DNA of 64,000 nucleotides from Verrucomicrobiaceae bacterium (GCA_947458455.1 CANGYJ010000001.1:603141-667140), one strand, 5' to 3'. Shown: positions 36,386 through 44,960, counted from the stretch's first letter. Numbers and translations: made by a program. Notes: a model not told the origin generated them from the sequence alone.

Positions 36386-37588
36386 ATGTTCGATGCTGAA
36401 CGCTCTCTTTCTTCCCCGGCTCACCGTGAGCATTTGAAGCAGCTCTACCGCTCCACGCTGCTCGATGATGTGATGCCGTTCTGGCTGCGGCATGGCATGG
36501 ATGAGGAGCACGACGGCATCATCACCTCGCTGGACCGCGACGGCTCGATCCTCGACACAGACAAGAGCATCTGGTTCCAAGGGCGAGCGGCGTGGACCTT
36601 TGCCACGCTTTACAACACCGTCGAAAAGAAGCGCGAATGGCTCGCCGCAGCCGGTTCATGCCTCTCCTTCCTCGAAACGCATGGCTACGCCACCAACGGC
36701 AAGCTCTTCTTCACCGTCACCCGCGAGGGAAAGCCGCTGCGCATGCGGCGCTACGTCTTCAGCGAGGCTTTTGCCTCCATCGCGCATGCCGCCTATGCCA
36801 AGGCCACCGGCGATGAACGCTACGCGGACATGGCGAAGCGTGATTTTGCCACCTACCTAAAGCACAGCTTCGAGCCGGGGCTCATGCAGCCGAAGATCGA
36901 CTCCGAAACGCGGCCGATGATGGGCATCGGAGCCCTCATGATCGGCATCGCCACGGCGCAGGAACTCCGCGTGAACCTCGGCGACCTCAAAATCAGCGGT
37001 CACACCTGCTCCGAATGGGCGGACCGCTTCATCCTGGAGATCGAGCGCTTCTTTTTCAAACCGGACCTCGGTGCCCTGATGGAGATCGTGGCCCCGGATG
37101 GCTCCATTCTCGATCACTTCGAGGGTCGCACGCTGAATCCCGGCCATGCGCTGGAGTGTGCGTGGTTCATCCTGCATGAAGGGCGCTGGCGTTCGGAGAA
37201 AAGCTACATCCGCCTCGGCCTTCAGATCCTCGATGCCATGTGGGAACGCGGCTGGGACAAGGAGCACGGCGGCCTCTTCTACTTCCGCGATGTCTTCCAC
37301 AAGCCAGTGCAGGAATACTGGCACGACATGAAATTCTGGTGGCCGCACAACGAGGCGGTGATCGCCACGCTGCTCGCCTGGCACCTCACCGCGGATGCCA
37401 AATACGCCCGCTGGCATCAAATGGTGCATGACTGGAGCTTCCAGCACTTCCCCGATCCACAGCACGGCGAATGGTTTGGCTACCTCCACCGTGATGGCAA
37501 TCCTTCCGTGACGCTGAAAGGCAACATGTGGAAGGGGCCCTTCCACCTGCCGCGCATGCTTTGGTATGGCGAAAGGCTGCTGGGATAG
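36386..37588 (+). CDS. N-acylglucosamine 2-epimerase family protein
   Basis: 400 residues forming the alpha6/alpha6 barrel of the AGE family. Visible parts: WFQGRAAWTFATLYNTVEK, RRYVFSEAFASIAHAAYAK, ETRPMMGIGALMIGIATAQ, LNPGHALECAWFILHEGRW, MKFWWPHNEAVIATLLAWHL and YLHRDGNPSVTLKGNMWKGP. Conserved His residues for epimerisation are in PGHALE, WWPHNE and the final GPFHLPR. Members interconvert N-acetylglucosamine and N-acetylmannosamine, or act on cellobiose or mannose; which applies is not clear. No signal peptide. Confidence 0.9.
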   Translation: MFDAERSLSSPAHREHLKQLYRSTLLDDVMPFWLRHGMDEEHDGIITSLDRDGSILDTDKSIWFQGRAAWTFATLYNTVEKKREWLAAAGSCLSFLETHGYATNGKLFFTVTREGKPLRMRRYVFSEAFASIAHAAYAKATGDERYADMAKRDFATYLKHSFEPGLMQPKIDSETRPMMGIGALMIGIATAQELRVNLGDLKISGHTCSEWADRFILEIERFFFKPDLGALMEIVAPDGSILDHFEGRTLNPGHALECAWFILHEGRWRSEKSYIRLGLQILDAMWERGWDKEHGGLFYFRDVFHKPVQEYWHDMKFWWPHNEAVIATLLAWHLTADAKYARWHQMVHDWSFQHFPDPQHGEWFGYLHRDGNPSVTLKGNMWKGPFHLPRMLWYGERLLG

Positions 37589-37597
37589 CCAGCGAAC

Positions 37598-38776
37598 TCA
37601 ATTCACACCCGGCAGGAAATACGTCTGCCCGCGAACCACAGGCTGCTTCTTCTTGGAGGCTTTCGGCGGTTTCGGAGTTGCTGACTTCTTCGAGAATCCC
37701 CAGCCGGAACCTTTCGCCTTTTGATCGAGGCTGGCGAGCGGCTGAAAGCTGATCTGCTGCGGCTCTTCGACCACCACAGGCTTTGCAACGACCGCCACGG
37801 GCTTCAACGGCGCTGGAGTCGCTGCCATGACAGGCGCGGGCTTTGCCACAGGCTTTTCGGCCTTCACGGGCTTGGCTGGCTTTGGCTCGTCAGCACCGCC
37901 ACCAAACATACCGCCCCAAAACGACCCCTTCTTCGGCTCGGCGGAGGCCACTTCGACCTTCTTCGGCTGCGGCGCAGGCTTTGTGCCAAGGATCTGCGTC
38001 TCGCCACGGATGGGCCCAGGCGCTGTCACGGCTACTTCGACCATCTTCGGCTGCTCCACCGGTTTGGGCTTCACGGGTGCCGGTGGCGGCGGTGGCTCGG
38101 CGATGGCTACCTGCACCTTGGGACGCGTATCCTCCTCCTGCTTTGGAGCGATGACGATGTCCTCGCGGCTCAGCTTATGCGGCACGGGCAGCCAAGTGGT
38201 GAGATGCCCATCCGGTGCGTCGCCCACGATTTCCACGGGCGTGCCCAGCGGTGTGGCTCGATAAAAAATCGCCGCCATTTTCGATGGCAGTCGGATGCAG
38301 CCATGCGAGGCCGCAAAGCCCGGCAGATAGCCCTCATGCATGCCAATCCCGCCCGTGATGCGCATGAAGCTCCGCATGCTGGCTCCCAGGTAATGCGTGC
38401 CCGGAGGCGGCGAATCCCGCCGCACATCCACATCCCCTTCCACGATCCGCCCGTGACCATCGACAAACGACCCGTAGATCGAGGAGCGATGATCCGCGTC
38501 CTTTTCGATGATGCGGTAGTTCCCGCGCACGGTGCCATTCCCTTCACGTCCGGATGAAATCGGCGCGGCCCCCACGAGCTTACCACCTTTGTAAAACCGC
38601 ACCACCTGGCGGCTGAGATCGATCGTGATGCGCGGTGAACCCGCCACACGATCACCGATCCACCAGCCTTGAGCTGCCTCCGTCTCCTCCGGTGTGGAGC
38701 AGGCACCCAGACTCATCACGGCGACGGCAGCGGCTGCCACTCGGCCCATCTTCATCAACAAGGTAAAATTCATCAT
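37598..38776 (-). CDS. L,D-transpeptidase (YkuD) lipoprotein
   Basis: 392 residues from the ATG pair at 38776/38773. The lipobox LGAC is in AAVAVMSLGACSTPEE, so the protein is membrane-anchored. The YkuD domain (about 35-185) is intact: RITIDLSRQVVRFYKGG, GTHYLGASMRSFMRI, IGMHEGYLPGF and the catalytic SHGCIRLPSKMAAIFY. It cross-links peptidoglycan or attaches lipoprotein. The C-terminal 200 residues are a Lys/Pro/Ala-rich linker with a GSFWGGMFGGG patch, likely spanning the wall. It is the intact counterpart of the degenerate domain at 10045-11508. Confidence 0.92.
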   Translation of the reverse strand: MMNFTLLMKMGRVAAAAVAVMSLGACSTPEETEAAQGWWIGDRVAGSPRITIDLSRQVVRFYKGGKLVGAAPISSGREGNGTVRGNYRIIEKDADHRSSIYGSFVDGHGRIVEGDVDVRRDSPPPGTHYLGASMRSFMRITGGIGMHEGYLPGFAASHGCIRLPSKMAAIFYRATPLGTPVEIVGDAPDGHLTTWLPVPHKLSREDIVIAPKQEEDTRPKVQVAIAEPPPPPAPVKPKPVEQPKMVEVAVTAPGPIRGETQILGTKPAPQPKKVEVASAEPKKGSFWGGMFGGGADEPKPAKPVKAEKPVAKPAPVMAATPAPLKPVAVVAKPVVVEEPQQISFQPLASLDQKAKGSGWGFSKKSATPKPPKASKKKQPVVRGQTYFLPGVN

Positions 38777-38837
38777 GCGACGGCCATTCTGAGCTGGTCC
38801 ACACGATTTGGGCAACAACGAAAACACGTTTATCCCG

Positions 38838-39446
38838 TCACATCACCGCTTTCATCGCCGCGAGCAGTTCTGAGTAGTCATCAAAGGCCTGAAACTGGGG
38901 AAATTGCGCCTGAATGGAGGCCGGGGCGTGGAAGAAGAAGCCTGCATCGGCCTCGCCGAGCATCGTCGTGTCATTGAAGGAGTCGCCCGCAGCCAGCACG
39001 CGGTAGTTGAGCGATTTGAAGGCGGCCACCGCCTTCTGCTTTTGGTTCGGCTGCCGCAGCTTGTAATTCACCATGCGGCCATCGGCGGCCACTTCGAGTT
39101 GGTGGCAAAAGATCGTCGGCCAGCCGAGCTGGCTCATCAGCGGCTGCGCAAACTCCGCGAAAGTATCACTCAGGATAATGACCTGCGTCATGGCACGCAG
39201 CTCATCGAGGAATGCCTTGGCCCCCTCCATCGGCGAGAGCGTGCCGATCACCTGCTGGATGTCCGGCAGCTTCAAGCCATGCTGATCAAGGATTTGGAGC
39301 CTGCCCGCCATCAGTTTGTCGTAATCTGGCTCGTCCCGCGTGGTGCGGCGCAGCTCGGCGATGCCAGTCTTTTCAGCAAAAGCGATCCAGATTTCCGGCA
39401 CGAGAACGCCTTCGAGATCGAGGGTGACAATGGTTTGGGGCTTCAT
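38838..39446 (-). CDS. thrH: Phosphoserine phosphatase/homoserine phosphotransferase
   Basis: 202 residues, HAD superfamily. The start TIVTLDLEGVLVPEIWIAFA carries the D-L-E-G variant of the nucleophile motif that marks ThrH. VIILSDTFAEFAQPLMSQLG is motif II and LAAGDSFNDTTMLGEADAGF motif III. ThrH from Pseudomonas dephosphorylates phosphoserine and can transfer the phosphate to homoserine. It serves serine/threonine supply in the cytoplasm. A nine-unit heptamer array separates it from the next minus-strand gene. Confidence 0.93.
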   Translation of the reverse strand: MKPQTIVTLDLEGVLVPEIWIAFAEKTGIAELRRTTRDEPDYDKLMAGRLQILDQHGLKLPDIQQVIGTLSPMEGAKAFLDELRAMTQVIILSDTFAEFAQPLMSQLGWPTIFCHQLEVAADGRMVNYKLRQPNQKQKAVAAFKSLNYRVLAAGDSFNDTTMLGEADAGFFFHAPASIQAQFPQFQAFDDYSELLAAMKAVM

Positions 39447-39451
39447 TCGCA

Positions 39452-39514
39452 GTTCAAAGTTTCAGGTTCAAAATTCAAAGTTCAAAGTTCAATGTTCAAT
39501 GTTCAATGTTCTCT
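39452..39514. repeat. Nine-unit degenerate heptamer array
   Basis: Consecutive 7-mers: GTTCAAA, GTTTCAG, GTTCAAA, ATTCAAA, GTTCAAA, GTTCAAT, GTTCAAT, GTTCAAT, GTTCTCT. It fills the whole spacer between thrH (start 39446) and the YkgJ gene (stop at 39514). It is not coding. Confidence 0.9.
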
Positions 39515-39855
39515 TAGCTCGCCTCGATGGCTTCGCAAACATCTCTCCAACCTGGAAAGCGCCATTCATTTGGAAAGCCGCCGCACTGGATGGGCTTCAC
39601 CGGCTGGATGCGGCACACATTGAGGCCTTCGAGGAAGACACACTCCCCCGCCCCGCCGGGGCTGTCGATGATGCTCAGGCCCGTGCGATTGGCGTTGAGG
39701 CGAGTGTATTGCGCCGTGAACTCCGCCTCACTCAGCCCCAGAAAGGCGGCAATGCCCGCCACCTCTTCATCGGTGATGCGCACATCGCCCGGCCAGCGGC
39801 AGCAGTTGCCGCAGCGCTGGCACAGATAGTGTGGCGTGGATGTTTCTTTGCTCAT
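39514..39855 (-). CDS. YkgJ-family cysteine-cluster protein
   Basis: 113 residues. The order CQRCGNCCRWPGDVRI near residue 12 and CVFLEGLNVCRI, then QPVKPIQCGGFP, gives the conserved cysteine cluster of the YkgJ/UPF0153 family, thought to bind zinc or an Fe-S cluster. Function is not known. LGLSEAEFTAQYTRL is the helix between the two cysteine groups, also conserved. No signal peptide. It is transcribed with or next to thrH on the minus strand, separated only by the repeat array. Confidence 0.88.
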   Translation of the reverse strand: MSKETSTPHYLCQRCGNCCRWPGDVRITDEEVAGIAAFLGLSEAEFTAQYTRLNANRTGLSIIDSPGGAGECVFLEGLNVCRIQPVKPIQCGGFPNEWRFPGWRDVCEAIEAS

Positions 39856-39884
39856 GGCGATAGTTTGTCCTATGAGCGGAGAAA

Positions 39885-40493
39885 TTGAAGCCGCAAATCC
39901 CCATCACCCTCACTCTTTTACCGCCACCGGAGGACCACCGGGGCGAGGTGGAGATCGTGGAGGAATGGGCACGCGGTCTCGATTGGGTGCGCTGGCTGCT
40001 CGGCAGCGTGCGAGCACGCACCGAGCATCTCTCCATGAATGGTGGCGGCTGGCAGAGCTTCAGCGAAGGCCTGTTTCCTGAAAAAATAGCCCCCGCCCTC
40101 GAAGCCGCTTGGACCGCCGCTCATGCGGGTGATCTCGCCGCCCTCCTCGCGGCCGATGCTGAACTGAGCACGAAGCTCAGCAGCGCTGAAAACAAGCGCA
40201 GCCGGGATGCTGGGAGCATCCTGCTCAAATCCACCCACAAAGCCCGCTATCAGGGCGTGCTCGGCCACTTCCGCGATCACATCGCCGCTGGCAGCGCCGA
40301 AGGCCATCTCGCCATCGTCTGGGCCGCCGTGGGGAATTTTTTCCACCTCAGCCTCGCCAACGTGATCGCCGAATACCTCCGCCTCGAATGGGAAATTGGC
40401 ACCCGCGATGATTTGAAGCGCCGCGAGCCAAATTTCGGCCTGCTGACCCGTGAGGTGCTCTTAGGCCGCATGCGCGAGCCGAAGGTGATTTGA
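39885..40493 (+). CDS. Helical protein of unknown family, TTG start
   Basis: 202 residues from a TTG at 39885, six bases after a GCGGAG-like ribosome-binding site; no ATG fits. I do not recognise the family with confidence. The product is cytoplasmic and mainly helical. The middle (ALEAAWTAAHAGDLAALLAA) and RDAGSILLKSTHKARYQGVL resemble the helical layout of UreF-type urease accessory proteins, but no urease gene is in the window and key UreF residues cannot be placed. It starts 29 bp from the divergent YkgJ gene. Confidence 0.65.
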   Translation: MKPQIPITLTLLPPPEDHRGEVEIVEEWARGLDWVRWLLGSVRARTEHLSMNGGGWQSFSEGLFPEKIAPALEAAWTAAHAGDLAALLAADAELSTKLSSAENKRSRDAGSILLKSTHKARYQGVLGHFRDHIAAGSAEGHLAIVWAAVGNFFHLSLANVIAEYLRLEWEIGTRDDLKRREPNFGLLTREVLLGRMREPKVI

Positions 40494-40556
40494 GCTTCCA
40501 AGAAAAAGATGATGGCAGAGCGGCCCGCCACGCGTTTCATGCCGCCTACACCCACC

Positions 40557-41192
40557 ATGCGCCCGCTTTTCGCCCTCCTCGCCCTCGTTTCCTGCTCGCT
40601 CGCCGCTGACCCCGTGCAGCTCACGCTCGCTGATTTCACCAATCTAAGTGGCGAAGCCCCCACCGGTGGCTGGCAGGCCGAGGGAGAAAGCGTCATCCAC
40701 CTCGCCGGCAAGGGCGGCGGCAATTTGATCTCCAAAAACAAATACAAGAATTTCGTCCTCGAATGGGACTGGAAACTCAATCCAAAGGGTAACAACGGCA
40801 TCAAATACTGGGTCACCAAGGTCGGCGGTAAAGAATGGCTCGGCATCGAATACCAAATGATCGACGACAGCGGCCATCCCGACGGCCTCAAAGGTGGCAG
40901 CCACACCACCGCCTCCATTTACGACATCAAGGAGCCGATCCCAGGCAAGCTCGTGAAGCCCGCTGGCGAGTGGAACAGCAGCAAAATCATCGTCCAGGAC
41001 GGCAAAATCCAGCATTGGCTCAACGGCGCCCTCGCCAGCGAAGCGGATACCACCACGGCCGAGTGGAAGGAGATGATCGCGAAGAGCAAATTCAAGAACA
41101 AGGAAGGATTTGCCCCCGGCCTGGGCAAAATCATGCTCACCGAGCACGGCGACGAGACCTGGTTCCGCAACATCCGCCTTACCGCGAACTGA
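40557..41192 (+). CDS. Exported DUF1080 (3-keto-disaccharide hydrolase fold) protein
   Basis: 211 residues from an ATG at 40557 giving signal peptide MRPLFALLALVSCSLA. The DUF1080 jelly-roll fold is shown by LISKNKYKNFVLEWDWKLN, NNGIKYWVTKVGGKEWLG, EYQMIDDSGHPDG and GEWNSSKIIVQDGKIQHWLN, ending FRNIRLT. Some family members hydrolyse 3-keto-glycosides that arise from Gfo/Idh/MocA-type oxidation, which matches the cassette at 11589-16587, although that lies 24 kb away. Periplasmic. Confidence 0.9.
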   Translation: MRPLFALLALVSCSLAADPVQLTLADFTNLSGEAPTGGWQAEGESVIHLAGKGGGNLISKNKYKNFVLEWDWKLNPKGNNGIKYWVTKVGGKEWLGIEYQMIDDSGHPDGLKGGSHTTASIYDIKEPIPGKLVKPAGEWNSSKIIVQDGKIQHWLNGALASEADTTTAEWKEMIAKSKFKNKEGFAPGLGKIMLTEHGDETWFRNIRLTAN

Positions 41193-41195
41193 GCC

Positions 41196-41230
41196 AATCG
41201 GCATTCGACATTCGTCGTTCGCCATTTTAT
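41196..41230. repeat. Heptamer array between DUF1080 gene and dusB
   Basis: Five units AATCGGC, ATTCGAC, ATTCGTC, GTTCGCC, ATTTTAT fill the gap just after the DUF1080 stop and before the dusB ATG at 41242. Confidence 0.7.
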
Positions 41231-41241
41231 CAGCCAGCGAC

Positions 41242-42249
41242 ATGCTCCCCTGGCTCGCCACTGACCGTTTTCCCCTCTACCTCGCCCCGATGGCGGGTGT
41301 GACGGACGTGACCTTTCGCGGCATGTGCAAAGAACTCGGTGCCGATGTCATGGTGACCGAGTTCGTCAGCGCCGAGGGCATTCTCCAGCGTGACGACCGC
41401 ACCCGGCACTACACCGAATTCGACGACAGCCAGCGCACGCTCGGCGTGCAGCTCTTCGGAGCCGATGGCGTGCGCATGGGCGAGGCTGCACGAAAAATCA
41501 TCGACTGGAAGCAGCCGGACTTCATCGACATCAATTTCGGCTGCCCGGTGAACAAGGTTGTCTCCAAAAACGGCGGTTCCTCCCTGCTCAAAGACTGCCC
41601 GCTGCTTCAAAGCGTGGCCGCCGAAGTCGTCAAAGCCGTGCCCATCCCCGTCACCGCCAAGATGCGCATCGGCTGGGACGCTCAAACGATCAACGCCGTC
41701 GAAGTCGCCCGCCTTTTGGAGGACAGCGGCATCCAAGCCATCGCCGTGCATGGCCGCACTCGGGCGCAAGGCTACACCGGCGTCGCCGATTGGGAAGTCA
41801 TCGCCCAAGTAGCCGATGCGGTGAAAATCCCCGTCATCGGCAATGGCGACATCCACACTGGCCACGATGTCCAACTCCGCCGCTCGCAAACCAACGTCCG
41901 CGGCATCATGATCGGCCGCGCTGCCATGACAAACCCGTGGGTCTTTGGTGAAGCCAAACACTTCCTCGCCACCGGCCAGCACGCCACTCTCGCTAGCATT
42001 GAAGACCGCTTCAACTTCATGCGCCGCCACTGCCAACAAGCCATCGCCCACGATGGCCGAGGCCGCGAATTCGAGATGATCCGCAGCATGCGCAATCGCC
42101 TCATGAATTACACCAAGTCCATCCCCGGCGGCAAATGGCTCCGCCAGCACTTCAGCCACGTCGCCAGCCTCACCCAGCTCGACGACATCCTGGCCGCGTA
42201 TTTCAAGCATCAGGAGGAAGTACACCGCCTCTCCGAGGCGGAGGCATGA
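41242..42249 (+). CDS. dusB: tRNA-dihydrouridine synthase
   Basis: 335 residues from the ATG at 41242. FMN enzyme reducing uridine in the tRNA D-loop with NADPH. Marks: YLAPMAGVTDVTFRGMCK, VQLFGADGVRMGEAARKI, the catalytic Cys in INFGCPVNKVVSKNGGSSLL, IAVHGRTRAQGYTGVADW and IPVIGNGDIHTG. The helical C-terminal domain contains RHCQQAIAHDGRGREFEMI. Length and order fit DusB. The 4-bp gap to the convergent araD-like gene leaves no terminator. Confidence 0.95.
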   Translation: MLPWLATDRFPLYLAPMAGVTDVTFRGMCKELGADVMVTEFVSAEGILQRDDRTRHYTEFDDSQRTLGVQLFGADGVRMGEAARKIIDWKQPDFIDINFGCPVNKVVSKNGGSSLLKDCPLLQSVAAEVVKAVPIPVTAKMRIGWDAQTINAVEVARLLEDSGIQAIAVHGRTRAQGYTGVADWEVIAQVADAVKIPVIGNGDIHTGHDVQLRRSQTNVRGIMIGRAAMTNPWVFGEAKHFLATGQHATLASIEDRFNFMRRHCQQAIAHDGRGREFEMIRSMRNRLMNYTKSIPGGKWLRQHFSHVASLTQLDDILAAYFKHQEEVHRLSEAEA

Positions 42250-42253
42250 TGGC

Positions 42254-42952
42254 CTACTTCTGCCCGTAATACGCCCCAGGGCCGTGCTTTCGCAGGTGGT
42301 GCTTTTCGAGGATGTGAGAAGGGATGGAGGCGAGTGAGGGATTCAGCGAGTAGCTGCCGAGGGCCATCTGGGCGCACATTTCGAGGGCGATGCTGTTGTT
42401 CAGCGAATCCATGGCGTTTTTGCCAAAGGTGAAGGGCGCGTGATGGAGTTGGAGCACGGCAGGCATCTCCAGCGGGTCGAGGCTCAACTCACGCAACCGC
42501 TCGACGATGGTCACGCCGGTGAAGTGCTCGTAATCGGCATTCACCTCCTCGGGCGTGAGCGCCCGCACGAGGGGCACGGTGCCGTGGAAGTGATCGGCAT
42601 GCGTGGTGCCGTAGCAGGGCAGCTCGCGGCCAGCCTGACAAAACATGGTGGCATGCAGGCTGTGCGTGTGAGCGATGCCGCCGATCTTCGGAAACTCGCG
42701 ATAGAGGTGCAGATGCGTTTTGGTATCGCTCGATGGCCGCAGCTTGCCTTCGACGACTTTCCCTTCGAGATCGAGCACGACGACGTCCGCCGGGGTGAGT
42801 TGGTCGTAGTCCACACCACTCGGCTTGATGGCCCACAGGCCGCTGGCGTGATCGATGCCGCTCACATTGCCCCAGGTGAGGCGCACGAGGCCGCTGGCGG
42901 GCAGGGCACGGTTGGCTTCACAGACTTGGTGGCGGAGTTCGTCGAGGGTCAT
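42254..42952 (-). CDS. araD: L-ribulose-5-phosphate 4-epimerase/class II aldolase
   Basis: 232 residues. Zn-dependent epimerase linking arabinose breakdown to the pentose phosphate pathway. Marks: LTWGNVSGIDHASGLWAIKP, SGVDYDQLTPADVVVLD, SSDTKTHLHLYREFPKIGG, the metal histidines in IAHTHSLHATMFCQAG and CYGTTHADHFHGTVPL, and LLQLHH-type residues (VLQLHHAPFTFG). The length is typical of AraD. No other arabinose gene is nearby, so related ribulose- or xylulose-phosphate roles are possible. Confidence 0.93.
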   Translation of the reverse strand: MTLDELRHQVCEANRALPASGLVRLTWGNVSGIDHASGLWAIKPSGVDYDQLTPADVVVLDLEGKVVEGKLRPSSDTKTHLHLYREFPKIGGIAHTHSLHATMFCQAGRELPCYGTTHADHFHGTVPLVRALTPEEVNADYEHFTGVTIVERLRELSLDPLEMPAVLQLHHAPFTFGKNAMDSLNNSIALEMCAQMALGSYSLNPSLASIPSHILEKHHLRKHGPGAYYGQK

Positions 42953-42964
42953 AGTGCTTCGTGC

Positions 42965-43564
42965 TCATGCGGAGAGGTTCTTCAACCAAAACGTCAGCGT
43001 TTTCGGTGACTCGGCCTCCTCGCCGATTTCCTTCCAGATGAAGGTGGCCTGGAGTTCGGGATGCTTGGTGTAGCCCTGACTCTGCCAGAATGGATCGAGC
43101 GTGCGATACCCAGCCGGACGCAGCGGATGAGCCGCCGGACGGTCCACGGCGCAGAAGGTGGCGATGCGGGCACCGATGGCTTTGGCGTGAGCTTCGCGGC
43201 GCTGGAAGAAGGCTTTACCGAGGCCGAGCCCTCGATACTCCGGCAGCAAGATGGATTCGCCGAAGTAGCAGAGGTCCCTCAAATCGTAGCCACCCGCCTT
43301 CACGAAGGCCGCCTGAAACTCGGGACCTTCTTCCACCATCGGCAGGCAAGTCGTGGCACCGATCACGCGGCCTGCGTCAAAGGCCAGCACGACGAGGCTG
43401 CGCTCGCAGCGGAGGTAGCTTTGCAAATACTCGCGTTCGTATTCGAGGCTGCCGTCATAGAGATATGGATACTCGCGGAAAACGGCGATTCGCAGGCCGC
43501 CGAGGGCATCGAGATACGGCTCAAGCGCCGCGCCATGGAAGTTTTGAAGCGTGATCTCAGGCAT
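42965..43564 (-). CDS. GNAT-family N-acetyltransferase
   Basis: 199 residues. The acetyl-CoA-binding motif A is visible as ESILLPEYRGLGLGKAFFQR (R/Q-x-x-G-x-G/A variant RGLGLGKAF) and the preceding strand as RVIGATTCLPM. The aromatic stretch REYPYLYDGSLEYEREYL at the N-terminus is found in a GNAT subgroup of unknown substrate. The C-terminus FWLKNLSA closes the fold. It follows an araD-like gene on the same strand (upstream of it), with a 12-bp gap. Confidence 0.85.
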   Translation of the reverse strand: MPEITLQNFHGAALEPYLDALGGLRIAVFREYPYLYDGSLEYEREYLQSYLRCERSLVVLAFDAGRVIGATTCLPMVEEGPEFQAAFVKAGGYDLRDLCYFGESILLPEYRGLGLGKAFFQRREAHAKAIGARIATFCAVDRPAAHPLRPAGYRTLDPFWQSQGYTKHPELQATFIWKEIGEEAESPKTLTFWLKNLSA

Positions 43565-43575
43565 GAAAACGGGCG

Positions 43576-43875
43576 TTACTTAGCTGCGTCGGCTTTTTTG
43601 ATCTCTTCGGGCTTTTTCTCCTCCGTCTTCGGATCAGGCGGCGTGCTGGGCACGGCGATGAATTTCGCCTTTTCGGGATCCTGGCGTGGGAGCGTGCCCT
43701 GGAGCTTCTGAAGCTGCTCGGGGCTCTCTTTCCGCGTTTCAGCTTTGGGTGCCGGAGGCGGGACCGCGGCAGCAGCAGGCTTGGCTGGCGTCTCGTCCTT
43801 CGGCGCGGCGGCTTTTTCGCAACTGGTCAAAGCCAGGACAAAGGCTGGCAGGAAAAGGGCAAGACGTGAGATCAT
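43576..43875 (-). CDS. Small Pro/Lys-rich lipoprotein
   Basis: 99 residues. The signal ends in the lipobox ALTSC (MISRLALFLPAFVLALTSCEK), so the mature protein is lipid-anchored. The rest is low-complexity: Ala/Pro/Lys-rich with EELQKLQ-type stretches and a Lys/Glu tail. No domain recognised. Such proteins often act as spacers in the envelope; that is a guess. Confidence 0.65.
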   Translation of the reverse strand: MISRLALFLPAFVLALTSCEKAAAPKDETPAKPAAAAVPPPAPKAETRKESPEQLQKLQGTLPRQDPEKAKFIAVPSTPPDPKTEEKKPEEIKKADAAK

Positions 43876-44003
43876 GGTGGTGAGGTGCGTAAAACCTCGC
43901 CGAGGCGTGGCACGAATGCAATGCGCCGCCTCGTCTACTCAATCGCAGAACGTGAGGCTGGACATTCCACCGCCTCGCGCTCCATTCCCGCCCCGCCACT
44001 GTC

Positions 44004-44954
44004 ATGAAGCTTCTCTTCTCCCTCCTTTTCCTCTGCACCGCCGTTTGGATGCCCGCACAGGACGCCGCACCAGCCTCCGAGCGAACCGCCATCGAGTTCA
44101 AGGACGGCGATAAGCTGGTGCTGCTGGGAAACACTGTCTTCGAACGTGAGCAGCGTTACGGTGCCTTCGAGCCTCGCCTGGCTCTCGCACTTGGAGATAC
44201 CAAAGTCAGCGTGCGAAACCTCGCATGGAGCGGTGATACCGTCTTCGGGCATGCCCGCTCCTACTTCGGCCCGCCAGAGGAAGGTCTGCAGCGTCTCTCG
44301 GGTCATCTCGACATGCTCAAGCCGACCGTCGTGATGCTTTGCTACGGCTCCGAGCTGGCTTTTGAACGCCTCAAAGGCCTGCCGGACTTCCTCACCGGTT
44401 ACCGCAGCCTCATTGACCTCATCCGGGCGAAATCCCCCGGCGTGCGCATCGTGGTGGTGGCACCGCCGCCGCTCGTAAACCTCCAAGCCCCCCTGCCTGA
44501 CCTCACCACCGAGAACAAAAACCTCTCCAGCCTCCGCGATGCGCTGCGCAAATTCGCGATGATGCAAAACGCCTTCTTCGTGGACTGGTTCGAACTCATG
44601 GGCGGAATGCCGAAACCTGGCCTCGCCTCCAAATCACTCACCGAAAACGGCGTTCACTACACCCAGGAAGGTTACGAAAAGCTCGCCTCGAAGCTCGTCG
44701 AAGGTCTGGGCCTGAAAATGCCGGAAGCCCCCTCCCCCGCCCTCGAAAATCTCCGCCGTGCGGTCATCGCCAAGGACACCCTTTTCTTCAATCGCTGGCG
44801 TCCCCAGAACGAGACCTACCTCTTCGGCTTCCGCAAACATGAGCAGGGCCAAAACGCGAAGGAGATCCCCATGTTCGACCCACTCATCGCCGAAGGTGAT
44901 GCCACCATTCAGAAGCTGAAGGCCGAAGCACTCTCGCAAGCACGTCGTCCCTGA
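44004..44954 (+). CDS. Exported SGNH-fold protein without the usual GDS nucleophile
   Basis: 316 residues with signal peptide MKLLFSLLFLCTAVWMPAQ. The SGNH/GDSL-like order is recognisable: block I is LVLLGNTVFEREQRYGAFE (G-N-T instead of G-D-S), then VRNLAWSGDTVFGHAR (block II Gly), VVMLCYGSELAFE (block III, Ser-Glu instead of G-x-N-D) and NGVHYTQEGYEKLA (block V His). The nucleophile Ser is absent. This GNT form occurs in PVC proteins, often fused to heme-binding domains. It may be a carbohydrate-binding pseudo-esterase. Confidence 0.75.
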   Translation: MKLLFSLLFLCTAVWMPAQDAAPASERTAIEFKDGDKLVLLGNTVFEREQRYGAFEPRLALALGDTKVSVRNLAWSGDTVFGHARSYFGPPEEGLQRLSGHLDMLKPTVVMLCYGSELAFERLKGLPDFLTGYRSLIDLIRAKSPGVRIVVVAPPPLVNLQAPLPDLTTENKNLSSLRDALRKFAMMQNAFFVDWFELMGGMPKPGLASKSLTENGVHYTQEGYEKLASKLVEGLGLKMPEAPSPALENLRRAVIAKDTLFFNRWRPQNETYLFGFRKHEQGQNAKEIPMFDPLIAEGDATIQKLKAEALSQARRP

Positions 44955-44960
44955 TCGGAC

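Noticed and set aside
39452..39514. Heptamer array considered as phage attachment site or origin iterons
   Set aside because: No integrase, tRNA, dnaA boxes or replication gene nearby; the same period recurs at several unrelated spacers.
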